From: Desulfopila inferna
GTDB lineage: Bacteria > Desulfobacterota > Desulfobulbia > Desulfobulbales > Desulfocapsaceae
NCBI RefSeq assembly: GCF_016919005.1
Contig: NZ_JAFFQE010000003.1
Location: 62,001-126,000 of the forward strand
Direction of reading: 5' to 3'
DNA: 64,000 nucleotides
Positions within the stretch are counted from its first letter, which is position 1; the number at the start of each line of letters is the position of its first letter. This document shows, piece by piece, positions 25,035 through 33,311 of the stretch. The position numbers were made by a program, and so were the translations under genes. Below the pieces are notes generated by a model. That model saw nothing but the letters and a program-made list of their open reading frames with translations. It was not told the DNA's origin and made no database searches.

Positions 25035-25615
25035 TGCAGGAACAAAAAGAAAGGGGTGTTGATATAGCCCTGGTGCATCATCCGGTTCTTGGCAAGAAAG
25101 GTGAAATTATCGGATCGGCGGTAACCAATCTCGACCTTCACGATATAGCACGGATAGCAAGGACCTATGGGGTGGATGAGTATTATATTGTCACCCCTTA
25201 TGCGGATCAGCAGGAACTTGTAAAGGAAATACTCGAACACTGGCAGAAAGGTCATGGCTCGACCTACAATCCTGCCAGAAAAGAGGCTTTCAGTCTGGTT
25301 AGGCTGGCACATTCACTTGAAGAAGTCATTGAGGGCATCGCCCGCAAACGGCAGCTCAAACCGATGCTGGTGACCACCAGTGCAGGTACTCAGGAAAAAT
25401 GTATTTCCTACACTGAGTCACGCAAGCGCATTGACAACGGCGAGCCCACATTGCTAGTATTTGGAACCGCCCATGGCCTTGCTCCCGAGGTGAGTGCGAA
25501 AGCGGACTACACTCTGCCCGCGATCGCAGGCAGGACGGGATATAATCATTTGCCCGTCCGATCGGCTGTTGCCATCATCTGCGACAGACTGTTGAGTGAT
25601 GAGAACGACAAATAA
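25034..25615 (+). CDS. SPOUT RNA methyltransferase (trmD-associated family)
   Basis: 193-residue protein, recognised as the SAM-dependent RNA methyltransferase commonly found between trmD and rplS in deltaproteobacteria and Aquificae. It begins [20 protein letters not shown] and has LVFGTAHGLAPEV and YNHLPVRSAVAI, typical knot-forming segments. I chose the ATG at 25034, which overlaps the trmD stop; a TTG one codon upstream is also in frame. RNA target unknown. Confidence 0.85.
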   Translation: MQEQKERGVDIALVHHPVLGKKGEIIGSAVTNLDLHDIARIARTYGVDEYYIVTPYADQQELVKEILEHWQKGHGSTYNPARKEAFSLVRLAHSLEEVIEGIARKRQLKPMLVTTSAGTQEKCISYTESRKRIDNGEPTLLVFGTAHGLAPEVSAKADYTLPAIAGRTGYNHLPVRSAVAIICDRLLSDENDK

Positions 25616-25657
25616 ACGGAACCACAACCAATAAAGTTTAACTAAAAAAAAGACGTT

Positions 25658-26008
25658 ATGAGTGCAATCATCGATAAAATTGAATTAGAGCAGATGCGCC
25701 AGGACCATCCGGATTTCCGTCCTGGAGATACCATCAAGGTGTACATCCGCATCATTGAGGGCAGCAAGGAACGTGTGCAGATCTTTCAGGGAGTCGTAAT
25801 CAAGCGCAAGCGCGGCACAATGAATGCCTCCTATACCGTCAGGAAAATTTCCCACGGTGTCGGCGTCGAGAAAACATTCGCCCTGCATAATCCTCGAATT
25901 GAAAAAATTGAGGTTGTCTCCCGAGGACGTGTACGCAGATCCAGACTCTTTTATCTGCGCGCCAGACGGGGCAAAGCCGCACGTATCCGCGAGCGCTCTA
26001 CCCGCTAA
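25658..26008 (+). CDS. rplS: 50S ribosomal protein L19
   Basis: 116 residues, normal length. Conserved stretches are [20 protein letters not shown], the [20 protein letters not shown] run and the basic C-terminal [14 protein letters not shown]. Last ribosomal gene of the operon; rnhB follows. Confidence 0.97.
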   Translation: MSAIIDKIELEQMRQDHPDFRPGDTIKVYIRIIEGSKERVQIFQGVVIKRKRGTMNASYTVRKISHGVGVEKTFALHNPRIEKIEVVSRGRVRRSRLFYLRARRGKAARIRERSTR

Positions 26009-26072
26009 AGAAGATCTGCTCTTCAGGGGACTCGCAGGTGCAACAGTAGAGTTTCCTGAAGGGATTTCCCAA

Positions 26073-26726
26073 GTGAAAGGGTCTTCGCTGCTCAATATCT
26101 TGCCGTCCGAGGATGACAATTTTCGGCTTGAAAGAAGTTTGCGCACTCAGGGCTTTACCTGTATTGCCGGCACCGACGAGGTCGGACGTGGTCCTCTGGC
26201 AGGACCTGTGGTGGCTGCATGTGTTACTCTGCCGCCGTACTGTGATGCATCGCCTTTTCTTGACTCCAAGGAAACCAGTCATGCGCAGCGCCTTAAGCTG
26301 GGCAGTCTGCTTCAGGAAAATGGTGCAACTATCGGCATCGGCATAGTTTCCCACAGGCAAATTGACACCATCAACATCCTGCAGGCATCCCTGCTTGCCA
26401 TGAAACTTGCTGTTTTTCATCATTCCACCGTAGGAGCCACGCCGGATTTTATTCTGGTAGATGGAAGATTTGAATTACCGCTGAGCGTCCCTCAGCTTGC
26501 CTTGATAAAAGGTGAAAGCAAGAGTGGCTCGATAGCAGCTGCCTCCATTGTCGCCAAATTACAGCGGGATCGCATCATGACCTCTCTTGACGAAAAATAT
26601 CCTCATTACAATTTCAGACAGAACAAGGGATACGCTACCCTCCATCACCGGCAGGCAATCGCCGGATACGGTCCCTGCCCCGTACACCGTTTGACGTTTA
26701 AAGGAGTACGGGAATTTGTCATATAA
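26073..26726 (+). CDS. rnhB: ribonuclease HII
   Basis: Removes RNA from RNA-DNA hybrids and misincorporated ribonucleotides. The signature GTDEVGRGPLAGPVVAAC carries the first catalytic Asp and Glu; FILVDGRF and IAAASIVAKLQRDR carry the later acidic residues. The frame has no ATG before the conserved part. I chose the GTG at 26073, preceded by GAAGGGATTTCCCAA. The frame is open further upstream into rplS. About 217 residues. Confidence 0.9.
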   Translation: MKGSSLLNILPSEDDNFRLERSLRTQGFTCIAGTDEVGRGPLAGPVVAACVTLPPYCDASPFLDSKETSHAQRLKLGSLLQENGATIGIGIVSHRQIDTINILQASLLAMKLAVFHHSTVGATPDFILVDGRFELPLSVPQLALIKGESKSGSIAAASIVAKLQRDRIMTSLDEKYPHYNFRQNKGYATLHHRQAIAGYGPCPVHRLTFKGVREFVI

Positions 26727-27093
26727 CGGTATCTCTCTCGGTAAGGCCGGTGAGAAATCGGCTGCGCATTTTCTGCGTAAAAAGGGATATACCATAATCC
26801 AGACAAATTATCGCACCAGATACGCCGAGATCGATATTATTGCCGATCACCGCAACACCTTGGTTTTCATCGAGGTTAAAACCCGAAAAACCAATTTTCT
26901 CGAAACACCGCTTGCGGCTGTTACAGTAAATAAACAGAGACATATCAGCATGGCTGCCCAGCTGTATCTCGGCAGTAAGAATCTTTTTGACAAAGATGCC
27001 CGTTTTGACGTCATCGCCGTTTATCTCGGTGGTGGTACAACCCCGCGGATAGAGCATATTGAAAACGCTTTTGAGCTCAACTTCGGTTTTTGA
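26716..27093 (+). CDS. yraN: YraN-family (UPF0102) nuclease-fold protein
   Basis: 125-residue protein with a restriction-endonuclease-like fold: GEKSAAHFLRKKGYTI, then the E-x-D...E-V-K pattern in YAEIDIIADHRNTLVFIEVK. Function is not settled in any organism. The start is a TTG at 26716 that overlaps the end of rnhB and has AAGGAG about 10 bases upstream. Its TGA opens a cluster of family A repeats. Confidence 0.88.
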   Translation: MSYNGISLGKAGEKSAAHFLRKKGYTIIQTNYRTRYAEIDIIADHRNTLVFIEVKTRKTNFLETPLAAVTVNKQRHISMAAQLYLGSKNLFDKDARFDVIAVYLGGGTTPRIEHIENAFELNFGF

Positions 27094-27156
27094 GATGGCA
27101 TCGTCAAGAAATCGATCTTCAGCTCTGCAGCCTCAATGACTTTGTAGCGTCTTATC
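27091..27156. repeat. family A element, truncated copy
   Basis: Starts on the yraN stop codon (TGAGATGGCATCGTCAAGAA) and ends around TGACTTTGTAGCGTCTTATC; the centre is lost. First of three elements in a row. Confidence 0.55.
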
Positions 27157-27162
27157 AGCGTT

Positions 27163-27323
27163 GATAATCTCGTAAAAAGTCATCGAAGTTCCGGGATGGA
27201 CTCTGGAAAAAGCTTGATATACTAGGCGTAGTATCTGAAACAGCGATTTGGCAGTACATGTGGTATGGCAAATCGCCGTTTCAGATCTACAACGACGTAG
27301 ATCGGGCTTTTTACGAGTCCATC
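27163..27323. repeat. family A palindromic element, copy A3
   Basis: Complete copy of about 161 bp: GATAATCTCGTAAAAAGTC at the left, TTTTTACGAGTCCATC at the right, central palindrome TTTGGCAGTACATGTGGTAT. It is flanked by the direct repeat ATCAGCGTTGAT (27154-27165 and 27321-27332), which looks like a target duplication or a repeated end. Confidence 0.85.
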
Positions 27324-27329
27324 AGCGTT

Positions 27330-27501
27330 GATAAACTCATAAAAACCTAGATTTTCGGATGGCTAAGTAAAAAACTTCATATGCTAGGCGCGCAAAATTT
27401 CTATTATTTCGGCGTACTAGGGTACGTCGTAAGGATAGAAATTTTGCAGCAACGACACAGATAAGCGAAGACTTCGGATGAAAAATTTTTACGACGCCAT
27501 C
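27330..27501. repeat. family A-like element with a different core
   Basis: The ends ATAAACTCATAAAAACC and ATTTTTACGACGCCATCA match family A tips, but the core is a different palindrome: GCAAAATTTCTATTATTTCG and its near complement ending GATAGAAATTTTGC, around TACTAGGGTA. A third ATCAGCGTTG lies at its right edge (27499-27508). Confidence 0.75.
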
Positions 27502-27587
27502 AGCGTTGCATATCGATCTTTTTTTTATCCGATTAACCGGGAACTTTGCGCTGATTTCTATGATTCTCAGCAAATGGGAGAAATCAC

Positions 27588-28601
27588 ATGTCACTGATTG
27601 GTATAACGATGGGCTGCCCCGTCGGAATCGGGCCCGAAATTATTCTTCGATACTTCCAGGCCACCGGTAATCCCCGCAATAATAGAACCGTCGTGATCGG
27701 TGACCTTGAGGTTCTGCGCTATAATGCCTCTCATTTCGGCATACCCATCGAGTGTGTTCCGTGGCAGCCCGGCGAAGCATTACCTGATAGCGGCATTCCC
27801 GTTTACAGCGTTACCAGCCTTTCACCGGACATGCTCAACTGGGGCCGGCCCAGCAAAGAGACCGGACTGGCCATGGCCGGATATATAGAGACAGCCGTTG
27901 AGTTGGCCAGGCAGGGAGCCATTGACGGAATAACCACCTGCCCTATTTCCAAAATAGCCCTGCAACGCGCCGGCTACTCCTACCCTGGCCACACCGAGAT
28001 GCTGGCAGATCTCACCGGAGAGCACCATTTTACCATGATGATGGCCGGCACCTCATTGCGGGTTACTCTGGTTACAATTCACTGCAGTGTACAGCAAATA
28101 GCCGCACGATTGAGCATTGAGACAATTCTGCAGCGCATCCGCATCACGCACACATCCCTGATTACCGACTTTGCGATCCCCAAACCTAAAATTGCGGTAG
28201 CCGGTCTCAACCCTCACGCCGGCGAAGAGGGCATGTTCGGCGTTGAGGAATCGGAAATTATTTTGCCTGCCATCGAACAGGCCAGGGCGGCAAACATGAA
28301 TGTCGATGGTCCCTACCCTCCCGACACGGTCTTCGTCAAGGCCGCGGCAAAAGAGTTTGACGCAGTCGTCTGCATGTATCATGACCAGGGACTCATTCCC
28401 TTTAAGCTCCTGCATTTCGACGACGGCGTCAATGTGACCATAGGTCTGGCTCTGGTGCGCACTTCCGTGGATCACGGCACCGCCTATGATATTGCCGGCA
28501 AAGGGGTGGCAAAGGCCGACAGCCTTGCCGCGGCAGTGAAAATGGCTGCAGAAATCGTGGAAAACAGAAAGAAAATGTGCAATTATACCTTATCATCATG
28601 A
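27588..28601 (+). CDS. pdxA: 4-hydroxythreonine-4-phosphate dehydrogenase PdxA
   Basis: Oxidises 4-hydroxy-L-threonine phosphate in pyridoxal 5'-phosphate synthesis (DXP-dependent route). 337 residues. Seen: MGCPVGIGPEIILRY at the N terminus, the metal-binding histidines in GHTEMLADLTG and MYHDQGLIPFK, and NPHAGEEGMFG. Ribosome site GGGAGAAATCAC before ATG 27588. It follows the family A repeat cluster and begins a run with tmk and two lipoprotein genes. Confidence 0.95.
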   Translation: MSLIGITMGCPVGIGPEIILRYFQATGNPRNNRTVVIGDLEVLRYNASHFGIPIECVPWQPGEALPDSGIPVYSVTSLSPDMLNWGRPSKETGLAMAGYIETAVELARQGAIDGITTCPISKIALQRAGYSYPGHTEMLADLTGEHHFTMMMAGTSLRVTLVTIHCSVQQIAARLSIETILQRIRITHTSLITDFAIPKPKIAVAGLNPHAGEEGMFGVEESEIILPAIEQARAANMNVDGPYPPDTVFVKAAAKEFDAVVCMYHDQGLIPFKLLHFDDGVNVTIGLALVRTSVDHGTAYDIAGKGVAKADSLAAAVKMAAEIVENRKKMCNYTLSS

Positions 28602-28624
28602 TGTAGACTTGGAAATGACAGACA

Positions 28625-29254
28625 ATGGACCAGAATGAGAACAGCGAGATGAAGCGCGGCAGCCTCATCGTTTTTGAAGGAATCGACGGCACCGGTAAAT
28701 CCACGCAGTTAGAGCTGCTGGCAGTACACCTGAGAGCGAGCGGGTACGATGTTGTTACCACAAAAGAGCCGACGGAAGGTGAATTCGGCCAGCGGATCCG
28801 CAAACTCTATCTCAACCGGGATGAGGTAACCAGGGAGGAAGAGCTTGATCTTTTTCTGTGCGATCGCCGTGATCATGTGGAACACCTGATACGACCCTCC
28901 CTTGCAGAGGGTAAAATCATCCTCTGCGACCGCTATTATCTCTCCACCATGGCCTATCAGGGTGCAGCCGGCATGAATATAGATGAAATTGCCAGAAAAA
29001 ACAATTTTGCTCCTGAGCCCGATCTGGCTCTCATTTTTCAACTGAACCCGAGACAATCCATTGAGAGAATTACCAGCAACCGAGGAGACCGGCTCAACGA
29101 TTTTGAACAGGAAGATTCTCTTAAAAAGGTTGAAAGAATTTTTAATTCACTCAGTTATCCTTATATTTGTTATATTGATGCCGATCAAACCATAGAGGAT
29201 GTTCATCATGCCGTCACGGCTGCGGTATACACTATCTTGAACAGGCCAGAATAA
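28625..29254 (+). CDS. tmk: thymidylate kinase
   Basis: dTMP to dTDP kinase. P-loop EGIDGTGKSTQ, DRYYLSTMAYQG as the nucleotide-monophosphate motif, and LFLCDRRDHVEHLI. 209 residues from the first ATG; a second ATG eight codons on (28649, MKRGSLIVFEG) fits the family equally well. It is 24 bases after pdxA and 5 bases before a TPR lipoprotein gene. Confidence 0.95.
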   Translation: MDQNENSEMKRGSLIVFEGIDGTGKSTQLELLAVHLRASGYDVVTTKEPTEGEFGQRIRKLYLNRDEVTREEELDLFLCDRRDHVEHLIRPSLAEGKIILCDRYYLSTMAYQGAAGMNIDEIARKNNFAPEPDLALIFQLNPRQSIERITSNRGDRLNDFEQEDSLKKVERIFNSLSYPYICYIDADQTIEDVHHAVTAAVYTILNRPE

Positions 29255-29258
29255 ATAT

Positions 29259-30977
29259 ATGAACATGTCCCGCTTCATTCTTTGTATATCGCTTTTAGTC
29301 ATTGCTCTGCTTTCCAGCGGATGCGCCAACGGCAAACAGCAGGAGCCCGTTGCTCCTGAAATTCCATGGCAGGAAAGCACGGACTCCTCCTGTTCCTACT
29401 TCTACTTCCTCTGGGGGAGCAATGCCGAATACGATGAGAGGTATGATGAAGCGTTGGAGGCCTATGAAAAAGCCTCGATCTGCGATCCCGATGCGGACTA
29501 TATTGCCGAAAAGATTCCGGTACTGCTGATCCAGCTGGGCCGACTTGAGGAAGCAGCCGCCTGGCTTGAAAAATATATTGCCGGCAGACCTGATAAAACG
29601 GTGCAAAGGTTTATACTGGCTCGTCTCAGGATTCTTGAAGGAAAAGAAGATGAAGCCATACAGATTTATCGAGAGGCGCTCGAGGTCGAGCCGGACAATG
29701 CCAATATCCAACTCCGCCTCGGACTCTTACACGGTAAAAAAGGTGAATTCGAAGTAGCTGAAAATATCTTTAAGGCCATTCTGGAAAAAGACAGGAATTC
29801 ATATTTCGCCCTTCTCTATCTGGCGCGACTCTATACTGAAAACAACGAACTCGATAAAGCGGAGCAGCGGTACCTTGAGGCTCTGCAGCTGAACTGGTCA
29901 AAAGAGCTTTCCTACGAAATCGCCGACTTTTATAATCTTCGCAAACAATTCGACAAGGCCCGGCAGGTGTACGAAGATGTTCTGAAAAAAGACGAAAGGG
30001 ATGAAGGCGCTGCGCTTGGAATGGTGCAGACCTATCTTTTTCTCGAAGAAGCTGAAGCGGCGCTTGAAGAACTCACCAGATTACGACAATTCAGCAACAA
30101 CCCGGATAAAATAGACCTTGTCAGAAGCCAGATTCTCATCAATCTTGGTGAAAATGAAGCGGCCAAGAAAATTCTTACTTTTCTGGTGAAGGAGAAGGCG
30201 CTGTCCCAGGCGAATTACCTTCTTGGCGTCATACTCTATGATGAATCGGACTTTGAAGAAGCGATCAAGGTTTTACAGAGGGTTGAACCAGGCGCACCCG
30301 AATACCGCGACAGCATAATGCTCCAGGTGAGAATCCTGGAAGAATCGGATAAGTCAGAGCAGTCGATCAAACTCCTTCAGAATGCTCTGGAAGATGAGCA
30401 AACCAGGCTGCCCTCCTTTTATTCATGGCTTGCCTCGATCTACCAGCAGCATGATAATATGGAAAAGGCGCTTGAAACGCTGGCTGAGGGAATAGTTGTT
30501 TATGAAAATGATGAATCGCTTCTGTATGAATATGGTATCCTGCAGGAGAAAACCGGTAATCATGAATTGGCCATGCAGTTGATGGAAAAGATACTTGTCC
30601 TCAATCACAATCATGCCGATGCCCTGAACTTTATCGGTTACAGCTGGGCCGATGACAATATTAACCTGCAGAAAGCCTATGAGTATATCGGCAGAGCCCT
30701 TGAGCTTAAGCCGGACAGCGGCTATATACTCGACAGCATGGGCTGGGTATACTATCGCCTTGGAGCTTTTGACAAGGCCGAAACGGAGTTGCTCAAGGCT
30801 GCTGAACTTGAACCGGAAGATCCCTATATATATGAGCATCTGGGCGACACCTACAGAGCACTGAACGACAAAGAGAAGGCATTGCATTATTACAGGAAAT
30901 CCCTGGAATATCTGACAGATGATCAAAAAAGCACAACCATTCAAAATAAAATCAATACACTCGATGATCACTCATAA
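29259..30977 (+). CDS. TPR-repeat lipoprotein
   Basis: 572 residues. The N terminus has a lipoprotein signal, with hydrophobic ILCISLLVIALL and lipobox LSSGC (Cys about 22). The rest is a series of about ten or more tetratricopeptide repeats, for example DEALEAYEKASICDPDADYI and KAYEYIGRALELKPDSGYIL, ending with AYNDKEKAL-type helices. It is probably anchored to the inner leaflet of the outer membrane and works as a scaffold. The next lipoprotein gene overlaps its 3' end, a pairing often seen in deltaproteobacteria. Confidence 0.88.
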   Translation: MNMSRFILCISLLVIALLSSGCANGKQQEPVAPEIPWQESTDSSCSYFYFLWGSNAEYDERYDEALEAYEKASICDPDADYIAEKIPVLLIQLGRLEEAAAWLEKYIAGRPDKTVQRFILARLRILEGKEDEAIQIYREALEVEPDNANIQLRLGLLHGKKGEFEVAENIFKAILEKDRNSYFALLYLARLYTENNELDKAEQRYLEALQLNWSKELSYEIADFYNLRKQFDKARQVYEDVLKKDERDEGAALGMVQTYLFLEEAEAALEELTRLRQFSNNPDKIDLVRSQILINLGENEAAKKILTFLVKEKALSQANYLLGVILYDESDFEEAIKVLQRVEPGAPEYRDSIMLQVRILEESDKSEQSIKLLQNALEDEQTRLPSFYSWLASIYQQHDNMEKALETLAEGIVVYENDESLLYEYGILQEKTGNHELAMQLMEKILVLNHNHADALNFIGYSWADDNINLQKAYEYIGRALELKPDSGYILDSMGWVYYRLGAFDKAETELLKAAELEPEDPYIYEHLGDTYRALNDKEKALHYYRKSLEYLTDDQKSTTIQNKINTLDDHS

Positions 30978-31776
30978 CCACCTCACCCTCTCGATGATTT
31001 TCCTCCTTCTCGTTATCAGCGGCTGTGCTCCGAAACAGTGGCAGGATCCCCTTGGTGAAAAAGAAGAAAAAGCAAGCCGTGAACTGCTTCTTGCGGAACT
31101 GCAGAGACAGGAGCAGAATTGCACCTGCTGCATCGATGCGGAAATCTCCGCCACGTGGGACTCCAAAATCTACGATGGAGGGTTAAACGGCTATCTGCAG
31201 ATCTTCCTGCCGTCCTCCTTCAAATTAGTGGCTATCAATCCTCTGGGACAGCCACTCTTTGCCCTGACCACCGACGGTAAAAAATTTCAGACCATTAACG
31301 CCGTCGAGGGAGTATTTAAACATGGCAGGGTTTCAAGCTTTGTTGACAGACATTCCATTCCCAAAAATGTTTTTCATTCCGAGTGGGGCAAATGGCTGAC
31401 GGGAAAAATATTCTTTGAGGAAGAGCAGCTTACGGAACTCCGTCGTGATGCTGCGGCACGAGGGATCTGGCTTACTGTGGAGAAACCTGATGATTCAATT
31501 TTTTCCAAGGAATACCTTCTCTTTGATCCCCTGGACAGGCTGCTCCTGGAAAGAGTTGTCTACGACAAAAAAAACCGCGAGGCAGCACGGGTAATCTATA
31601 ATGAATGGATCCAGGAAAACGGTTGCCCCCTGCCGACATCCATTGAAGTGGTGGGAACATCCTTTGGTACAAACATACAGATTGAACTCAAGGATATCCT
31701 GGTCGACAAGATGTTTTCCGAGGAGACTTTCTCCCTCAAGCTTCCGCCTGGATATCTACGACAATATTATCCCTGA
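30964..31776 (+). CDS. LolB/DUF4292-like outer-membrane lipoprotein
   Basis: 270 residues. I chose ATG 30964, which overlaps the TPR gene's end and gives a clean signal peptide with lipobox VISGC (MITHNHLTLSMIFLLLVISG). The mature part is a beta-rich domain: GGLNGYLQIFLPSSFKLVAI, NPLGQPLFALTTDGKKFQTI, and EWIQENGCPLPTSIEVVG. This resembles LolB-like lipid-binding lipoproteins, but the similarity is by pattern only. Coupled to the TPR lipoprotein, so the two likely work together in the envelope. Its stop codon lies in a family A end. Confidence 0.7.
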   Translation: MITHNHLTLSMIFLLLVISGCAPKQWQDPLGEKEEKASRELLLAELQRQEQNCTCCIDAEISATWDSKIYDGGLNGYLQIFLPSSFKLVAINPLGQPLFALTTDGKKFQTINAVEGVFKHGRVSSFVDRHSIPKNVFHSEWGKWLTGKIFFEEEQLTELRRDAAARGIWLTVEKPDDSIFSKEYLLFDPLDRLLLERVVYDKKNREAARVIYNEWIQENGCPLPTSIEVVGTSFGTNIQIELKDILVDKMFSEETFSLKLPPGYLRQYYP

Positions 31777-31897
31777 TGGACTCCCGAGCAGCACCGTACG
31801 GGCATAAACTCCGACTTCGAGAAAGCTCGATCCAGGTCTTTGCGGACTGAAACGGATCTGAGCCATTTCGGCAACTTCAATTTTGTACGAGATCATT
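31774..31897. repeat. family A element, copy with interior block
   Basis: Starts on the lipoprotein stop codon, TGATGGACTCCCGAGCAGC, then CACCGTACGGGCATAAACTC, CGACTTCGAGAAAGCTCGA, and a right end CGGCAACTTCAATTTTGTAC. It lies between convergent genes. Confidence 0.75.
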
Positions 31898-31923
31898 GTC
31901 CCTGACCATGTCTGTTGCACTTC

Positions 31924-33096
31924 CTATTTCTCACCAAGATTACTGATAATAATCACGAAAAGATTGTCTTCCTTGAAAAAGACCTGCTTCAGGTCATAGT
32001 TGTAACTGTCCGCGAGTTCAAGAACAACCCGGACCTTATCCGGATCCCGATGAGTTGAGATTTTGACCTTTCTTATATATTCCCCTTTTGTTTCGATAAC
32101 GGGATCGATTCCGATAGCAAGAACGGCGTCGAGAAAATCACAGACAACGAGAAGATTATTCTCTTCGGTTGAAAAAACGATAGGCGGATAAAAACCGTTT
32201 AATTTGAAGAGCACCATTTCCTGGTCATTTGTGCTGCGTTCGAAAGTGACATCGTGAAGAGCGGCAAAACGCTTACTTTCAGCTTCCACCGTTGAGGTGT
32301 CTTCTTCCTCCGCTGTGCCATCTGCCTCGGCGTTATCTTTAAAAGCATCAGTTCCTTTTTCAAAAGAGCCCTCCGGCTCATCTTCTATTTGTTGTAGGCT
32401 TTCGGTGGAAGTCTGCTTATCGCTGCCTTCCTCCGTTGCGGTATCTTCTTCCTCCGCTGAGCCATCAGCCTCGGCGTTATCCTCAAAAGCATCAATTCCT
32501 TTTTCAAAAGAGCCCTCCGGCTCATCTTCTGATTGTTGTACGCTTTCGGTGGAAGCCTGCTTATCGCTGTCAACAGGGGCAGGCGGCGGTGAAGAAGTGG
32601 AAATCTCATTTTTTTCATCTTTCTCCACCGGCGCTGCAGTGACTGGTTCAGCGGGAGCCTGCGGTTCTTCAGGCTGCTTGGCTTTCTTTAAGATCCTGAT
32701 GATCAGCTTGTTCTCCTCTTCTCTGAAATCTCGAACGACACTGAACACACTGCTTTCTTTAAGATCGATGACGATCCGGGTTTTGACCACCGGCGTATGA
32801 TGGAGTCCGACACGAACTCTTTTTATCAAATCACCCCCTGCGGCAATAACCCGTCTATTACCTGCGGGATATCCAGTATTTAAAAAGTCACAGACTACGC
32901 GAGGATTGTCTCCATTAAGCTCAAAAACCCGGGGGACAATCCTGCTGCTCAATTTCACCTGTATAGTCTCAATATCATTTTCTTCCAGAAAGTGAATGGA
33001 TTCAATCATTGCCTCACCATTTTTTTCTGCTGAAATCGCCGATATTGTCCAAAGCAGGACCAGTATCATGAAAAAAAATGATAATATATTTTTCAT
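31924..33096 (-). CDS. periplasmic protein with two AMIN domains and an internal tandem repeat
   Basis: 390 residues from the ATG at 33096 (MKNILSFFFMILVLLWTISA), chosen because it starts the signal peptide; 12 upstream codons are in frame. Two AMIN-like domains, IQVKLSSRIVPRVFELN and a C-terminal FKLNGFYPPIVF, flank a low-complexity acidic linker. The linker holds a 48-residue segment duplicated head to tail (starting SDKQASTESVQ and SDKQTSTESLQ). AMIN domains target proteins to peptidoglycan or septal sites. No catalytic domain is seen, so it is probably a cell-wall-associated structural or localisation factor. Confidence 0.8.
   Translation of the reverse strand: MKNILSFFFMILVLLWTISAISAEKNGEAMIESIHFLEENDIETIQVKLSSRIVPRVFELNGDNPRVVCDFLNTGYPAGNRRVIAAGGDLIKRVRVGLHHTPVVKTRIVIDLKESSVFSVVRDFREEENKLIIRILKKAKQPEEPQAPAEPVTAAPVEKDEKNEISTSSPPPAPVDSDKQASTESVQQSEDEPEGSFEKGIDAFEDNAEADGSAEEEDTATEEGSDKQTSTESLQQIEDEPEGSFEKGTDAFKDNAEADGTAEEEDTSTVEAESKRFAALHDVTFERSTNDQEMVLFKLNGFYPPIVFSTEENNLLVVCDFLDAVLAIGIDPVIETKGEYIRKVKISTHRDPDKVRVVLELADSYNYDLKQVFFKEDNLFVIIISNLGEK
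32281..32568 (-). repeat. in-frame 144-base tandem duplication
   Basis: Two copies of 144 bases (32568-32425 and 32424-32281) encode 48 residues each with only a handful of differences. In the coding strand each begins AGCGATAAGCAG. The length keeps the frame, so it changes linker length only. Confidence 0.9.
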
Positions 33097-33311
33097 TATA
33101 ACTTCTCTTTTTCTGTGATTTTTTAAATACATGTCCTTAAATTTAGATCTGATAGGTAATTGAATACTGTATCCCTGCTTGAAAAGTCAACTGATTTCCG
33201 TTAAATCAAAGCGGCTGTTCTTTCTTCAAGAACAGTTCATCTAGTATAGAGATTAATTCCAGCATCACCGGGTTAAAAGATACCCTTTCCATAAATGATC
33301 TACCGGATATA

